Shown here piece by piece: positions 11,290 through 21,719 of a stretch of DNA of 64,000 nt; positions within the stretch are counted from its first letter, which is position 1, and every line of letters begins with the position of its first letter. Position numbers and translations under genes: made by a program. The stretch is from Meira nashicola. Taxonomy: Eukaryota; Basidiomycota; Exobasidiomycetes; Exobasidiales; Brachybasidiaceae. The notes beneath the pieces were generated by a model. That model was not told the DNA's origin and ran no database searches. It was given only the letters and a program-made list of their open reading frames with translations. The stretch is taken from assembly GCA_001600355.1 (NCBI GenBank), contig BCJU01000007.1, positions 62,001 through 126,000 on the forward strand, written 5' to 3'.

Positions 11290-12333
11290 ATGGCGTTTTA
11301 TGATAAAGCTGGCTCATGGTGGGGTGAGCCAAGGATATGCGTACGACCAACACCATGCACAGACGAGCTGCAGAAAGAGCTCACCATTCCTCTGTGCTTC
11401 GTTCGACAAGGAGGAGACAATTCACTTCAATTCGTACAGCATATGATCCAGCAGCTGTATGTGGAGGATGGCCGGTTGGTCGATGCAGAAAGCAATGACC
11501 TTGACCTCTCAACAGAACCGGGTGCATGGCCCGATGTTGTATATCGATTCATCCCGGTGAATACGAATGTCGACTCGCTCACCTCCGTTCGGGGACCGGA
11601 AGGTAAATCCCCGCTTCCGCGACCCGCATCAACTCAATCAGAAAGCACTTACAGTGATTCGAAACGGACATCTTCAAGAAGTGGACAGGTGAGATTTCTG
11701 TGGCATGGGCTCGCTTCATGACAGTCATTCTGACATTCTGACCATCTGCATCTCCAAAGTCAAAATTTCGTTCCTCTTTGCTGGCTAGAGATGGCCGGTG
11801 TCTCCTTACTCAAGCAGAACGCAGTATGTGCACATCAGCACATGTTGTTCCAGTCACCAGACTCGATGTAAGTGCAGAGTTTAAACTAAATTGAAGAGAT
11901 GCGCAGAAGCTTACCACATCCTTATTCAATCCATTATTAGGTCTACCGCATGCTTCTCGGTATTCAATCAGAAGGACAACTGTACTCCGCGTCTATGGGC
12001 TTTCTGATTCGAGACGACCTGCACAAATCATACGATCGATACGAATGGAGTTGGTACTGTAAAGTGAGTCAAGGAACCATGCCGAAGCTATCTTCGCTTT
12101 GGGAAAGAAAGTCTTACTGACACGAGCCTTTGATCTAGGATGGCAAATATTATCCGCACTTCTTTGCGCTGGAAGATGAGAAGATGCGATCGTTGCATGG
12201 GATGGTTGTAGATCCTGCAATCTATATGAGAGTGCAGCCGCGCGAGTACTTGGATCCACGTCTAGCAAAGTGGCACTACCGCCAATGTGTGCTTGCCAGA
12301 GTTCGTGGATTCTCGTGCGGTTTCGAGTCTTGA
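11290..12333 (+). CDS. HNH endonuclease domain protein, intact, four exons
   Basis: Exons are 11290-11688, 11760-11867, 11941-12063 and 12139-12333. All three introns are phase 0 with GTRAGT-type donors and AG acceptors, giving 274 residues. The N-terminal 110 residues are of unknown fold. A Ser/Thr-rich linker leads to the HNH_2-type core in exon 2 (FRSSLLARDGRCLLTQAE, then C-T-S-A-H-V-V-P), and exon 3-4 helices end with DPRLAKWHYRQCVLARVRG. The same architecture and exon borders occur in the gene at 38017-39138, whose tail reads F-H-Y-K-Q-C-I-L-K-H-I-R-G. Such proteins are numerous and of unknown role in fungi; a metal-dependent DNA nuclease is the family expectation. Copy 2 keeps only the last exon and copy 3 none. 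Confidence 0.85.
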
Positions 12334-13815
12334 TTAAGTAATACAAAAAAGTAGAAGATTCTATAAGGGAAAATGCAAAAACAAACTACAACAGCACAGC
12401 TTAACGACAAAGAAAAAAGAATTGCAGTAGGGAACGAATATATAGCAGGGTCGATCATGCATTGAAGCCGGGGCAAAAAAGCGCTGGTACTTCGCGTTAT
12501 CATCTACTCGCTCAAATGCTGCCCGGAGACGTTATGCACATCTATCATACCTGCATGAAATGTTATAATAAGTCCTGCAAAAATGCTCTTGGTATGATGT
12601 CTTACATTTTTGTCAGATGGGGAACGAAACTGGCTGACTTTTTTCGCAATCAAAACTTCTCAACTTTGATCCTCGGCGATGATTGTTCATGCAAAGAGGA
12701 CCATGCGTGGGAATTGGGGAACAAAGGAAAACAAGGATTGTCTTATTCAAAAACAAAGGGAACAAAGGGGATTTAAATTCGGAACGCTCAGCGCGGTACA
12801 AAGGGGTAAGAAACGAGAGAAAGGAATCCATGTAATTAGCTATATTTCTGCCGGAGGACAACGTAAATTGTTTGGGAAGAACGATTGAGAAAGCTGATGC
12901 TATAACAAAGGCGCGCAGCGGTTGTAATTCAATATCATCGAACGGAGCGTTAGGTTTCCCCATACTGGTCTCTTACCGAAGAAGACTAAGCATTTGAATA
13001 AGAAGAGCAAAGCTATCTTGTTCACGTAGTTTTCTGTATCTTACTCATACTCCGTCTGCCTAGCAGATTTTCGTTCATGATCTCGCAAGTAGTTAGATGT
13101 CATACCGAAGTTGCCATACATCCGTCTAATTGACACCAAAAAGAGACCATGCGTTGCAACGATGACCCACAGCGTATTAACGATACCAGCAGTGACAGTA
13201 CAAAGTAGTTCAAAAAAAACCTGAGGGCCACGAAAGAATCGCGCTTCGGCCTCACGGCCTAGATTTTGATCCTTTGACATATGGATCCTAAATGAAGGGG
13301 TAAAAAGAAATGTATGCAACAACTGTATGCATGTAACGGCACAATACTAGGAATTTCAGCAATGAAATCAATGAATATGACAAGCATATGCGTGAGAACC
13401 TCGACAACTGTGATTGCACCTGCCCCAGAGCCCCTGTCTACGATCTCAAAATCTTTATTGGTAAAATATTCTTTGCCTTTGCAAGATTCTCGTGATCATC
13501 CGTTGTGAAAAATTCTCAATTCAACCAGCGCGTTAGATCATCTGCGAAGCGGATTCAAATTTTTTTGTGGCTTTTAAATCTGCCTCCAATCGCATCGCGC
13601 TAAGATTTTGTCATGATTCCCAAAGGATGGATTTGTCGATAACAAGAAAGCAGGTCACATTCATTGGATGCAAGTCAAAATTACCATATGGACCACATCG
13701 CAATATCAAAGAACAACAGGGTAGTAAACAAATAATCTTGTCACATATACCCAACCGTCATGTAATGGTTTTGCTCAGCAGAGTGTGATTTTGTAAACGG
13801 CAGGGGCAAACGGTA
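12334..13815. repeat. conserved 3' block of the repeat unit, no gene assigned
   Basis: This block is found in all three copies (12340-13815, 29990-31290 and 33640-34950) at roughly 80-90 percent identity. On the minus strand a frame here (13041-13322) reads MSKDQNLGREAEARF and then a hydrophobic span (GIVNTLWVIVATHGLFLV); copies 2 and 3 keep the start but shift frame. On the plus strand each copy has a frame beginning M-R-x-N-L-D-N with C-P-(R/K) and VYDLKIFIGK (or a close variant), ending at different stops. Neither is clearly coding. It could be an old exon set or a conserved non-coding end of the unit. Confidence 0.5.
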
Positions 13816-14262
13816 CGAGAAGCAATCTCATTCGATCCTTGGGAATTCGAATATACTCCACGTCTATTCCCTTTGCTAACTTTTGCTCTTTGTGCAATTA
13901 TGGGATTTGCATTAGCTGTAATGGCATCATGGCAACTCTTGATAATAGGATGGGGAGAAACGAGTGTAGAAAATAGCGATAACACACATTATCGAGAAGT
14001 AAGCAAGAGAAAAGGATTATCATTCAGCAACGTTTACGATCTCGGATTCATGCATAATCTTGCTCTTTATTTCAATCTTGGACCATTCTCACATCATTCA
14101 ATTTTCTCAATATTTGCACCTTGGCGTATAGAACCATATTCAGACGGTTGGTATTTTGCTAAAAAGATGGGAATGTCTGGACGTCATGAAGGAGTGAATC
14201 CAGAAGAAGAATTAACGGACGATGAAGTGGAAAGAGATGATGCACATCCTCTGGCAAAGTGA
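13816..14262 (+). pseudogene. DHHC palmitoyltransferase, 3' part only (ZDHHC16/Pfa-like)
   Basis: The frame is open from the repeat border to TGA at 14260-14262. It encodes a transmembrane helix (LLTFALCAIMGFALAVMASW), the post-DHHC motif G-E-T-S-V-E, then G-L-S-F-S-N-V-Y-D-L-G-F and N-L-A-L-Y-F-N-L-G, and an acidic C-terminus. The TTxE-like motif followed by N-x-Y-D-x-G is typical of S-acyltransferases. The Asp-His-His-Cys cysteine-rich domain and the N-terminal helices should lie upstream, but the sequence there is repeat copy 1. The gene is therefore cut by the repeat border, unless its 5' exons lie beyond copy 1, and I did not find them. The remaining part shows no further damage, which suggests a recent event. 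Confidence 0.7.
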
Positions 14263-14428
14263 TTTCCTTATTTGCATTGTATTTCATAGTTACCTTTTTT
14301 TATTGTATCACTCACTTATACTATCGCCTGATACCCTTTCGCAATATTTACAGTTTTACAGTATAATTGAACGGATTAATTAAATTGCAAAACGCAATGA
14401 AATACTTATTGTACAATATGGGGTATAA

Positions 14429-15466
14429 TTATTCGTGATGAACAACGAGCTCTTTGCTTGCTTCTACATCTTCATATCTTCCAAGTTTTCTCTTCCGTGC
14501 ATGGCGTAAACGACGAAGAGATGCAAATGCAAAATAGATGCCAAAAGAAAACAAGAAGAGAATGATAACGAGAGAAAAAAAGTGATTCTTTATATTTTCA
14601 ATTTGTTGACCGATACGTAAAATTGCTTTTGCATCACCTTTATGCCAACTACTTGCACCAAGATGTTCGAAGAGNGGAGTTTNNACGTGACCGTTTAATT
14701 TATTAGCTTGATCCATNATNGTTAAAGAAGGTTGATCGCCATACAATCTATGCATCGTACTTAAAAAGTGACAACCTGTCGAAAACATATTTGTTATATA
14801 AGGAGAATTAAACCAATTTCGATTAAAAGTGATTAAATAATCTTCAACGTGAGACCAAAAAGGATGATCGGGTGTTGAAGCGATGAAAGCGTTATTGATT
14901 CCGCTTGGATTTGCAGGAGGAGTTAAAAAACTTTCATTTCGTAAACCGTCCAGAGGTGTTTTACAACCTAAATCTAAATCTAGATAAATTCCACCAAATT
15001 TATGCAAAACCAAATAACGTAAAACGTTTGAACGTTGGATTTCAAGTGGATAATTTAAATATGTTTCTAATAAATTTGGAAATTGTGTGTTGACAAAATT
15101 TCCTGATTCTTCATCTTCCCAAAGTTTAAATTGCCAATCAGGATGTAAATCTATACAACTCTTTCTTGCTTCTATCCATTTTGGTTGCATTTTTAAATTT
15201 CCTAATTTAACTTGATGAATAATTCTTGGAATTCTTTGTTCATTTGAAATGTTGAAAAGAGATTCTTTATTTCTTGATCGTATGCCCTCTGGGGTTATAA
15301 CGATTGTACGTGTATGCGAGAATGGGAAGAAAATAAATGTTCCTAATAAAGTACTTGCTAGATGAATTCGAAGTCCAAATTCTTGTGCGATTCCAGTCAT
15401 GAACAAGTACATTGTTGCACATACTGTTAAAAGAATTAAACATTGTCTTAATGCTGTCGCTTTCAT
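14429..15466 (-). CDS. GT32-type glycosyltransferase (DXD sugar-binding, inositolphosphoceramide mannosyltransferase-like)
   Basis: Single exon of 345 codons, ATG at 15464-15466 and TGA at 14429. Residues 5-25 and about 38-50 are hydrophobic (type II membrane anchor). The catalytic domain follows: IPRIIHQVKLG at about 80, a WQFKLWEDE stretch, RSNVLRYLVLHKFGGIYLDLDLGCKTPL with the DXD motif at about 160, and an H-P-F-W segment. A C-terminal helix (FFSLVIILFLFSFGIYFAFA) near 300 is followed by a basic tail. This fits SUR1/CSH1-like Golgi mannosyltransferases that mannosylate inositol phosphoceramide. Four to five N bases (14675-14720) fall in the middle but keep the frame. It faces the palmitoyltransferase fragment tail to tail. 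Confidence 0.85.
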   Translation of the reverse strand: MKATALRQCLILLTVCATMYLFMTGIAQEFGLRIHLASTLLGTFIFFPFSHTRTIVITPEGIRSRNKESLFNISNEQRIPRIIHQVKLGNLKMQPKWIEARKSCIDLHPDWQFKLWEDEESGNFVNTQFPNLLETYLNYPLEIQRSNVLRYLVLHKFGGIYLDLDLGCKTPLDGLRNESFLTPPANPSGINNAFIASTPDHPFWSHVEDYLITFNRNWFNSPYITNMFSTGCHFLSTMHRLYGDQPSLXXMDQANKLNGHXXTXLFEHLGASSWHKGDAKAILRIGQQIENIKNHFFSLVIILFLFSFGIYFAFASLRRLRHARKRKLGRYEDVEASKELVVHHE

Positions 15467-16682
15467 CTTGACAACACAGAAAAAGGTGATTGTTGGTGAT
15501 GGTTTGTAGTATTAATAAAGGATGTCACCTTTTTATTTAAGAATTCATTCATAATTTCGAACCCGTTTGGGCAAAAAATAGCTGGCAAAAAGGCTGGCGG
15601 TTTGGGCTCAAATTATAGAAAATCATGCAAGCAAGGATTGCCATTCGCCAATTTATTACGGCTACATACAGTATATCATTACATATACACTTTCAACACT
15701 TGTGCTTCGAAAAGAAAAGTGGGAGGAGTTATGCATACCTGATAAAGAAAAAGTGGAGAGAAGAAAAGAAAAAAATACATCATAACAGTAACATAATGCA
15801 CCGCGGGGACTTTCGTCCGTAGGTTCGCGGAAACCTGCACACACGCACGCACGCACGCACAGTTGATCGGCTAAAAAAAGTCTTGGCATGATCAGGGGAA
15901 TTTGAAATGTAAAGAGTAATAATTTACACTTAGCAGAAAAAGAGAGAGAAAAGCCGCTGCGCAGAGCTGCACTGTGAATAAAAAAATAAAAAAAGGGTGT
16001 TAATGGCCGCTTGACCCATGAAAAGATTGTGCTTCCATGTACATATGTGAGTGCTTGTGCTTTAATCTTCCTTAAGACGGTTGAAAGACAGCCGAAAAGA
16101 ATGTCTTACTGTTCTAAAACTCTAAAGAAGGTATTCGTCATTGTGAATAAACCTTTTTATTAATCTATATAGTTTATGCATGCACATGCACATGCTCGTA
16201 CGATCTACAATTCTTGTGGAGTTATTTGTTCTTTGATAGTACAAATATTCGAAATTGTGAGAAACATAGATAATTCTTTACACAAACCGATCGAGACGGA
16301 AAAATGTCCCGATAAATTTCGTTCTTTATCGTGTCCCTATTTTGTTAGAAATCAAAGATGAAGTATGAGGGCGTGATTTATCGTCATCGTAAAAGTAGGC
16401 GTACGCTTGACATGCATACATGCATACATACATACTCTGTCGCAGTGTAGGTAGGCGTAAACAAAAACAAAAATTAATGGGAAAATTTGGGAAAAAGGAG
16501 GTGGAGATAATAGAAAGGAAACTTTTTACAATTTCAAGACTCTTCGTACAGCCTTTTATTATATTTCTTTTACCCCCATTTATATTTTAACACCTTCATA
16601 TATCATACCCTATAAAGAAAAAGAATAGAAGCTGTCATTTGACCTAACGCTTCAAAGAACACGAAGCAAAAAAGAAAGAAAG
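15467..16682. other. intergenic region between divergent glycosyltransferase and transporter genes
   Basis: This is a promoter-sized 1.2-kb region. It includes an (acgc)n microsatellite at about 15842-15860, a catg/catac repeat at about 16410-16432, A-rich tracts and a purine-rich leader (gaagcaaaaaagaaagaaag) just before the transporter ATG. No supported gene. Confidence 0.5.
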
Positions 16683-17987
16683 ATGGAAAGCTATCCTTTT
16701 ATACATTATCGCAACACATCACCAATAACGACATCATTCTATCAAATAAATGACGAAATATCTCCTTCAGCTTCTACATCCTCTTCGCCGCTCATCCCAG
16801 TTTCAAAACCGTATTATAAATGGTTAGAGGAAGAAGATATAGAACGAAAAGAATTACTTCAAAGTACTCGAGAATCATGGAGAATAAAGCAAATATCAAC
16901 ATTCGCAATAATATCTTCTTATTTCCTACTCAACCTTGCTTTAACATTTTACAACAAATTTATCATGATCGACTTCCCTTTTCCGTATTTTATAACAGCC
17001 TTACATGCAGGAAGTGGAACGATTGGCTGTCTATTCCTTAGAGGGATTGGTGTTGAATTTAAATCTTCGAAAAGAGAATCAAAGGATGAAATAGAAAGAG
17101 GTGAATTGAATGAAAAGCAAAACAATCCACAATCTACGACAATTTCCCAATCAAATTTCAACTTTACAAGAATAATAATTGTTTTTCTTTATTCAACTTT
17201 ATACGCAGCAAATATTGCAATAAGTAACGCAAGTTTACGTTTAGTCTCTGTTCCGTTTCATCAAATTGTACGTTCAACTTGTCCAATTTTTACATTGGTT
17301 TTGGGATTCTTATTATTATCAAATAAACCACAAAGATCAAGTCTGTTCGCTTTATTACCAATCGTTTTTGGTGCTGCTTTTGCTTGTTTTGGTGATGTGA
17401 ATGCAACGACTTTTGGATTCATTTTAACTGTTTTAGGAACAACTCTTGCAGCTTTGAAGACTGTTGTTACAAATTTATTACAAGGTGGAAAAAAGACAAC
17501 AAAACTTGAAAATCAAGAATCACAATATGGAATTATACAACAAACAACCCTTCAGAGATGGCGATCCTCAATACAAATGCATGCATTTCATTACACAGCT
17601 TTGGAATTGTTAGAAGTGATGTCAGCTTTAGCATGCGTACAATGTTTATTAGCTTCTCAAATTTCAGGTGAATTGCAACAAATTCATATTCGTTTTGCTA
17701 CAAATACATCAACAGATCACTTTAACTGGTTTTTACCCTTACTTCTTATCGGTAATGGATTTGTGGCTTTTTTACTCAATTTCGTTTCATTTAAAACAAA
17801 CAAAGTTGCCGGTCCATTAACTATGACTGTAGTTGGAAACTTAAAACAAGTCGTTACAATTTTATTGGCTTTTCGTTTACTCCATTTACAAGTTCAATCA
17901 ATCAATATTATTGGAATCATTATCGCTCTTTTTGGTACCGCTTGGTATGGAATGCTGGAAACGAGTTCGAAAAAGCGGCAAAAATGA
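16683..17987 (+). CDS. TPT-family (nucleotide-sugar/triose-phosphate type) transporter
   Basis: Single exon of 434 codons, ATG at 16683 preceded by a purine-rich leader, TGA at 17985. After a hydrophilic N-terminus of about 60 residues come about ten hydrophobic helices. Diagnostic phrases are N-L-A-L-T-F-Y-N-K-F-I-M (helix 1, family L-x-x-x-N-K), AANIAISNASLRLVSVPFHQ, FGAAFACFGDVNATTFGF and K-V-A-G-P-L-T-M-T-V-V-G-N-L-K-Q. These match the drug/metabolite-transporter superfamily TPT branch found in Golgi/ER membranes of fungi. A long charged insert (about residues 125-155) separates helices 2 and 3. Substrate cannot be deduced. The gene appears intact, in contrast to most of the window. Confidence 0.9.
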   Translation: MESYPFIHYRNTSPITTSFYQINDEISPSASTSSSPLIPVSKPYYKWLEEEDIERKELLQSTRESWRIKQISTFAIISSYFLLNLALTFYNKFIMIDFPFPYFITALHAGSGTIGCLFLRGIGVEFKSSKRESKDEIERGELNEKQNNPQSTTISQSNFNFTRIIIVFLYSTLYAANIAISNASLRLVSVPFHQIVRSTCPIFTLVLGFLLLSNKPQRSSLFALLPIVFGAAFACFGDVNATTFGFILTVLGTTLAALKTVVTNLLQGGKKTTKLENQESQYGIIQQTTLQRWRSSIQMHAFHYTALELLEVMSALACVQCLLASQISGELQQIHIRFATNTSTDHFNWFLPLLLIGNGFVAFLLNFVSFKTNKVAGPLTMTVVGNLKQVVTILLAFRLLHLQVQSINIIGIIIALFGTAWYGMLETSSKKRQK

Positions 17988-18575
17988 CACTTGAAGAGCA
18001 AAAGATTCTATTAAATAAGACAAAAAAACGGATCCCCGAAGATGTACCACAAATATCTCCATGTTGATATGCATGTTTTTTTTAATAAAATCCCTCACTT
18101 GAATGCAAGATCTATGTTTACCGTGCTTGCATAATGCGTCTTTTGTTTACATTTGGTGAAAGTAAAATGAACCCCTTCCTTTTTGTGAGTTGAATACACG
18201 ATGTATCCCATCTCGGACTTTTATTCAGTGATTAGGAGAAAAGAGATAATGACTTTTTTTGAAAAATTGACTCACACCCTCTTTTCCCGCTGCAGCTTAC
18301 TTTTTCTTGCATGTATGAAAAAAAGCCGCTTTTAAGTCCCGCTCTCAAAGGTTTAGCGCCATTTATTTTTGGCGTTTTTCATTTTTAATTATTATCCTGA
18401 GAAGATAGAAAAAAATTACGTATCCTCACACGGAATAAAGATGACCAATTCTTCATGACAAACAAATTTGATGTAAAATAAGAACGAAAGCAAGAGCAGA
18501 TTTCTAATTTTAATTTTTATTTGACAGCCTTCACGAGATTACTTACATAGTCTAGATACTTCCCAGCGTTAGCGT
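17988..18575. other. transporter 3' flank, A/T-rich, no gene
   Basis: A/T-rich sequence with T- and A-tracts. No frame longer than 66 codons and no repeat recognised. Confidence 0.4.
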
Positions 18576-18783
18576 ATGAAGGATGAGCTTACATTCACCT
18601 TTAGCCTGCAGACAAAGAGACGGATACAAGACTTGCTTATACGCTTCTCTCTCATACCGGTGAGAACTTTGTCGCAAAAACAGGCCAGGTCCTCAACATC
18701 TCAAATGGTGCTGCATTGCAATTTAACTCTCCCACGAAGGCTCGCGTATTCTACTTCGCCAAGCGTGGCCGTCTGCCTTGATG
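18576..18783 (+). pseudogene. secreted-protein relic, N-terminal piece
   Basis: One frame (about 18590-18776) reads T-R-L-A-Y-T-L-L-S-H-T-G-E-N-F-V then QVLNISNGAALQFNSP and ARVFYFAKRGRLP, interrupted by an early TAG and ending TGA. A second, poorer copy of the N-I-S-N-G-A-A-L segment lies at 31830-31920. The companion C-terminal piece may be 19434-19612. No family name can be given; the Asn/Ser/Gly-rich beta-strand pattern suggests an extracellular protein. Confidence 0.4.
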
Positions 18784-19433
18784 TGATCTTGCAAAGGAAG
18801 TGCTCTGATCTGTGAAATCATTTTTGTGTATCCTGGGTGAATTACATAAGCAACTGTGCGCTACGTCTTGCGCGGGACCATACTCTGTGTTGTACCTGAA
18901 ACAAGTAAACACGCGGTATAGCTATCAAATCTCTTATCTTAGCCTAAAAACTTTGGTATGAATTACCCTCATTTTTAGATTTCATAATTTTCAAGCACTG
19001 TAGTCGTAAATTTTTAGCCCTATCTGATCCAGTATACTACCTGTATCACAACGAGATCATATCCTAACACCAATCCGACACAAGCATGATATCCACCGTA
19101 GCAACACTCTATATGCTATGCTACCTTGAAGATACGTAGTTGAACGGTATCAGCAAGATGTACGCCAAAAATGTCAAAATGTTAGAATTGCGGCTCTTTT
19201 TTCTTCCGATGGTCAGTGTATTCAGTACAGGCATTGTCCTGCTTTCGGTGATCTTGCTTGATATGCTACAATTCTGATCATACTAAAAAAAGTCTAAATC
19301 GGAAATCTAGAAATGATGCACTTAAGTAGGCGCTTTTCTAGCCGCTGAAGAATTAGTGAAATTGAATGTTGGCTATACTGGGATGCATAAGACAGACATC
19401 CTCGTAGTACACTTTTGCGATTAGCTGCTTGGG

Positions 19434-19612
19434 ACTTTGGCAATTTGGTATTCGAAGATGTTGATGTCACTGCTTTGGGTACAGACGCAAGTTGGTGCAG
19501 GTCTAGCATCAATTATTCCGATGTTACGCTTACTATCGAGGGGGTTTTGTCTAGTGTGGCCGATGGTCTGGTCACCTGCAACGTTGCTAAATTGACTTTA
19601 GCTCCTCCTTGA
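19434..19612 (+). pseudogene. secreted-protein relic, C-terminal piece
   Basis: The frame ending in TGA at 19610 encodes NLVFEDVDVTALGTDASWCR, then YSDVTLTIEGVLSSVADG and a V-T-C-N-V-A end. Two Cys and alternating hydrophobic residues suggest the last strands of a small extracellular beta domain. No start codon or signal peptide is linked to it. The intervening 650 bp from the 18.6-kb piece contain no coding match, so the link between the two pieces is inference. Confidence 0.35.
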
Positions 19613-21419
19613 AAGTAAGTTTTAAAAATAATTCAACTTGTTAGTATCTTACTCTTTTATATTCGTGCGAATTGCGTGCGTAATGGAAGTTTTTATCTTG
19701 TCTCGATAATTTCTACATTCGACAGGATTGAGCGTGTAGTACTTCAATAAATTTCTTTTGTTTGTGACAAGAAACCTCTCAACAGTGATCGTGTTGGTTC
19801 GAAAAGACACTTCCGGGACCTCAAAAATCCCACATCGATCTCTGATATCTTCGAGTACTTAATCTTTGTAGGTGGTAGCGGGATGCCAATCATGTGGGGT
19901 CTGACTGGCGATCAAATTATCTTTGTACTGTTAAGAAACCTTGAACAAACCCTGTGCTTCTTTCAGATTGATGAAAGCATGTCGTGCACAAAGTCTGTTA
20001 CAAGATACANTNNCTATCTTTTGACACAGGCTGAGCATTCAAGACTTTTGGGCTAGCACCTGAGTGATTCAAAGTTTTTACGAGCTTCTACTCTCTAATG
20101 AATGACAAGAAGGTCCGAGTAGCGTATCACTTACGCAATGCCGTGCGCTCTTCCGCGCGGAGATAATTCGCTAGAATAGGTGGACGCTAGGAAATGCTGT
20201 ATCTGAAATTGTTTTTGCTATCCAATGGCACGATACATCATGAGTTTGCACGCCAAAGGCCGAAAGAATCGCCTTTACACAGACGAAGTGTCTCTAGCGC
20301 GTCCAATTCTCTTTTAAAAAAGGCGTACCGGCCAAGCACACGCAAATGAGGGCACAGGTATAATAATACACAACACAGACACTGTAGGAAAGAGCGATTA
20401 GCGCTGATATTCTAATTTATCAATCTTCGGATGAACGATAATTTGAGCGTTCTTTCTGTTTACCGTGTGCCAATCAGTCAATGCCCACCAAAGCGTCTTG
20501 CAATATTTTGGATAGCTTGAGAACTTATTCAATGAGCTCCTGCCAACCTTCTCTGAAGAAATATTGTTTTCAGAAGAAGCAAGAAATGACACCGCTCAAC
20601 CAAAGATAGTACTAGTAAAAGAAATCAGTTCCTCTGCCATAGTTTTACATACAAGTAGCGTAGCTATTTTGCTTGATAAGGTGGTTTCACTTAAATCCTT
20701 GAAATACGATTGGGAAGGAAGAACGACAGTATTTTCTTCAGAATGAGGCCAAAGTCAAATTTTGGCAACGTAATGTATTTTATCGACAATTAGAAAGACC
20801 TGCCATTGGTGACAGATTTTTATTCTGAGCTAATAGCTAAGCACGCAGTTTGGATACTTGAAGCAATTGGCTTACTTACTTTACTAAGTGAGGACAGTTC
20901 TCCACTAATTTCTAGAGCTAGATCGACAAGAAGCGCAGAATTGTTTAAGCTTTTTGTTGGATAATAGTATATAAGCCGGAAAAAGAATGAGACCGGCGAT
21001 TTACATCTACTTTGTATGAGAGCTGCAGACTTTCGCAAATGAACTCTCACTTATCTTTTCAATAGTACATGTTCATGCACTTGTAGAAAAGAGGCCATTA
21101 ATCGGAACAAAATCAACACCCACTGAAATTCGTAGACATCCTTAGTAAACACGTTTTTGTTGCATTCAATTACCTACCATGCGGATTGGATTTTGGGACC
21201 GATAGAAACAAATGTAGTTTTGCATCTCCACGAGATCCAAATTTTCAAAAATACTTTCTTGATTAGGTTCATGGAAGAGGTATGTGCTACAGCTTTTACA
21301 AGACCGTCTGTGATTCGACAAATTTTATAACAAGCAAAAGTCTCAATGACTCATGTTGTAAGAATAGCCCACGAAGTCCAGGCAATATAGAACGAATGAA
21401 ATAAACAGACACACAACTC

Positions 21420-21421
<2 letters not shown>
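19613..21421. other. decayed stretch without supported genes
   Basis: Only short frames are seen (for example 20398-20592 minus, 20564-20746 plus, 20820-21050 minus) and N bases at about 20010-20013. A frame-broken stretch at 19800-20000 has protein-like composition but no motif. Confidence 0.3.

Positions 21422-21452
<31 letters not shown>
21422..21452. repeat. poly-T tract, 31 nt
   Basis: There are 31 consecutive T between g at 21421 and cagg at 21453. On the minus strand this would be a poly-A, as at the 3' end of a retroposed copy, but nothing on the minus strand to its right reads as an element and no target-site duplication is evident. Confidence 0.9.
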
Positions 21453-21719
21453 CAGGATATTCAAGGGAGAAATATTCCCTGGTAGCCTGTTATTTAGAGC
21501 ACTTTCTCATTCTCTTAGTCATGAGTAAGAGACAACCACCTTATTTTAGACCTTCTGGATATGCCTAGATGGAAATCTCTTTACATACTATGTTTCATCA
21601 CTGCACTATTACAGAGCTGTTTGTTCTTTATTTTTGACACGAAAAAGACAAAGAAGATAACGCCGCTACTCGGTAACATTTTAGTATTTTTTTATTCACA
21701 TCGAACGCTTGTTAAGGGA

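Larger units (their letters stand above)
8169..13815 (+). repeat. composite repeat unit, copy 1 (kinase tail relic, gene X, HNH gene, conserved 3' block)
   Basis: This segment aligns in the same orientation with copy 2 (about 26256-31650) and, in part, with copy 3 (32941-35370). Order: minus-strand kinase tail, A/T-rich divergent promoter, short conserved frame, gene X, HNH gene, and a conserved 1.4-kb block without an assigned gene. Copy 1 lacks almost the whole kinase body (the tail joins the kinase 5' region near 8370) but is the only copy with the full HNH gene. Its right end, at about 13800-13815, coincides with the start of palmitoyltransferase coding sequence. No terminal repeats or target-site duplication are evident by eye. 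Confidence 0.8.
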
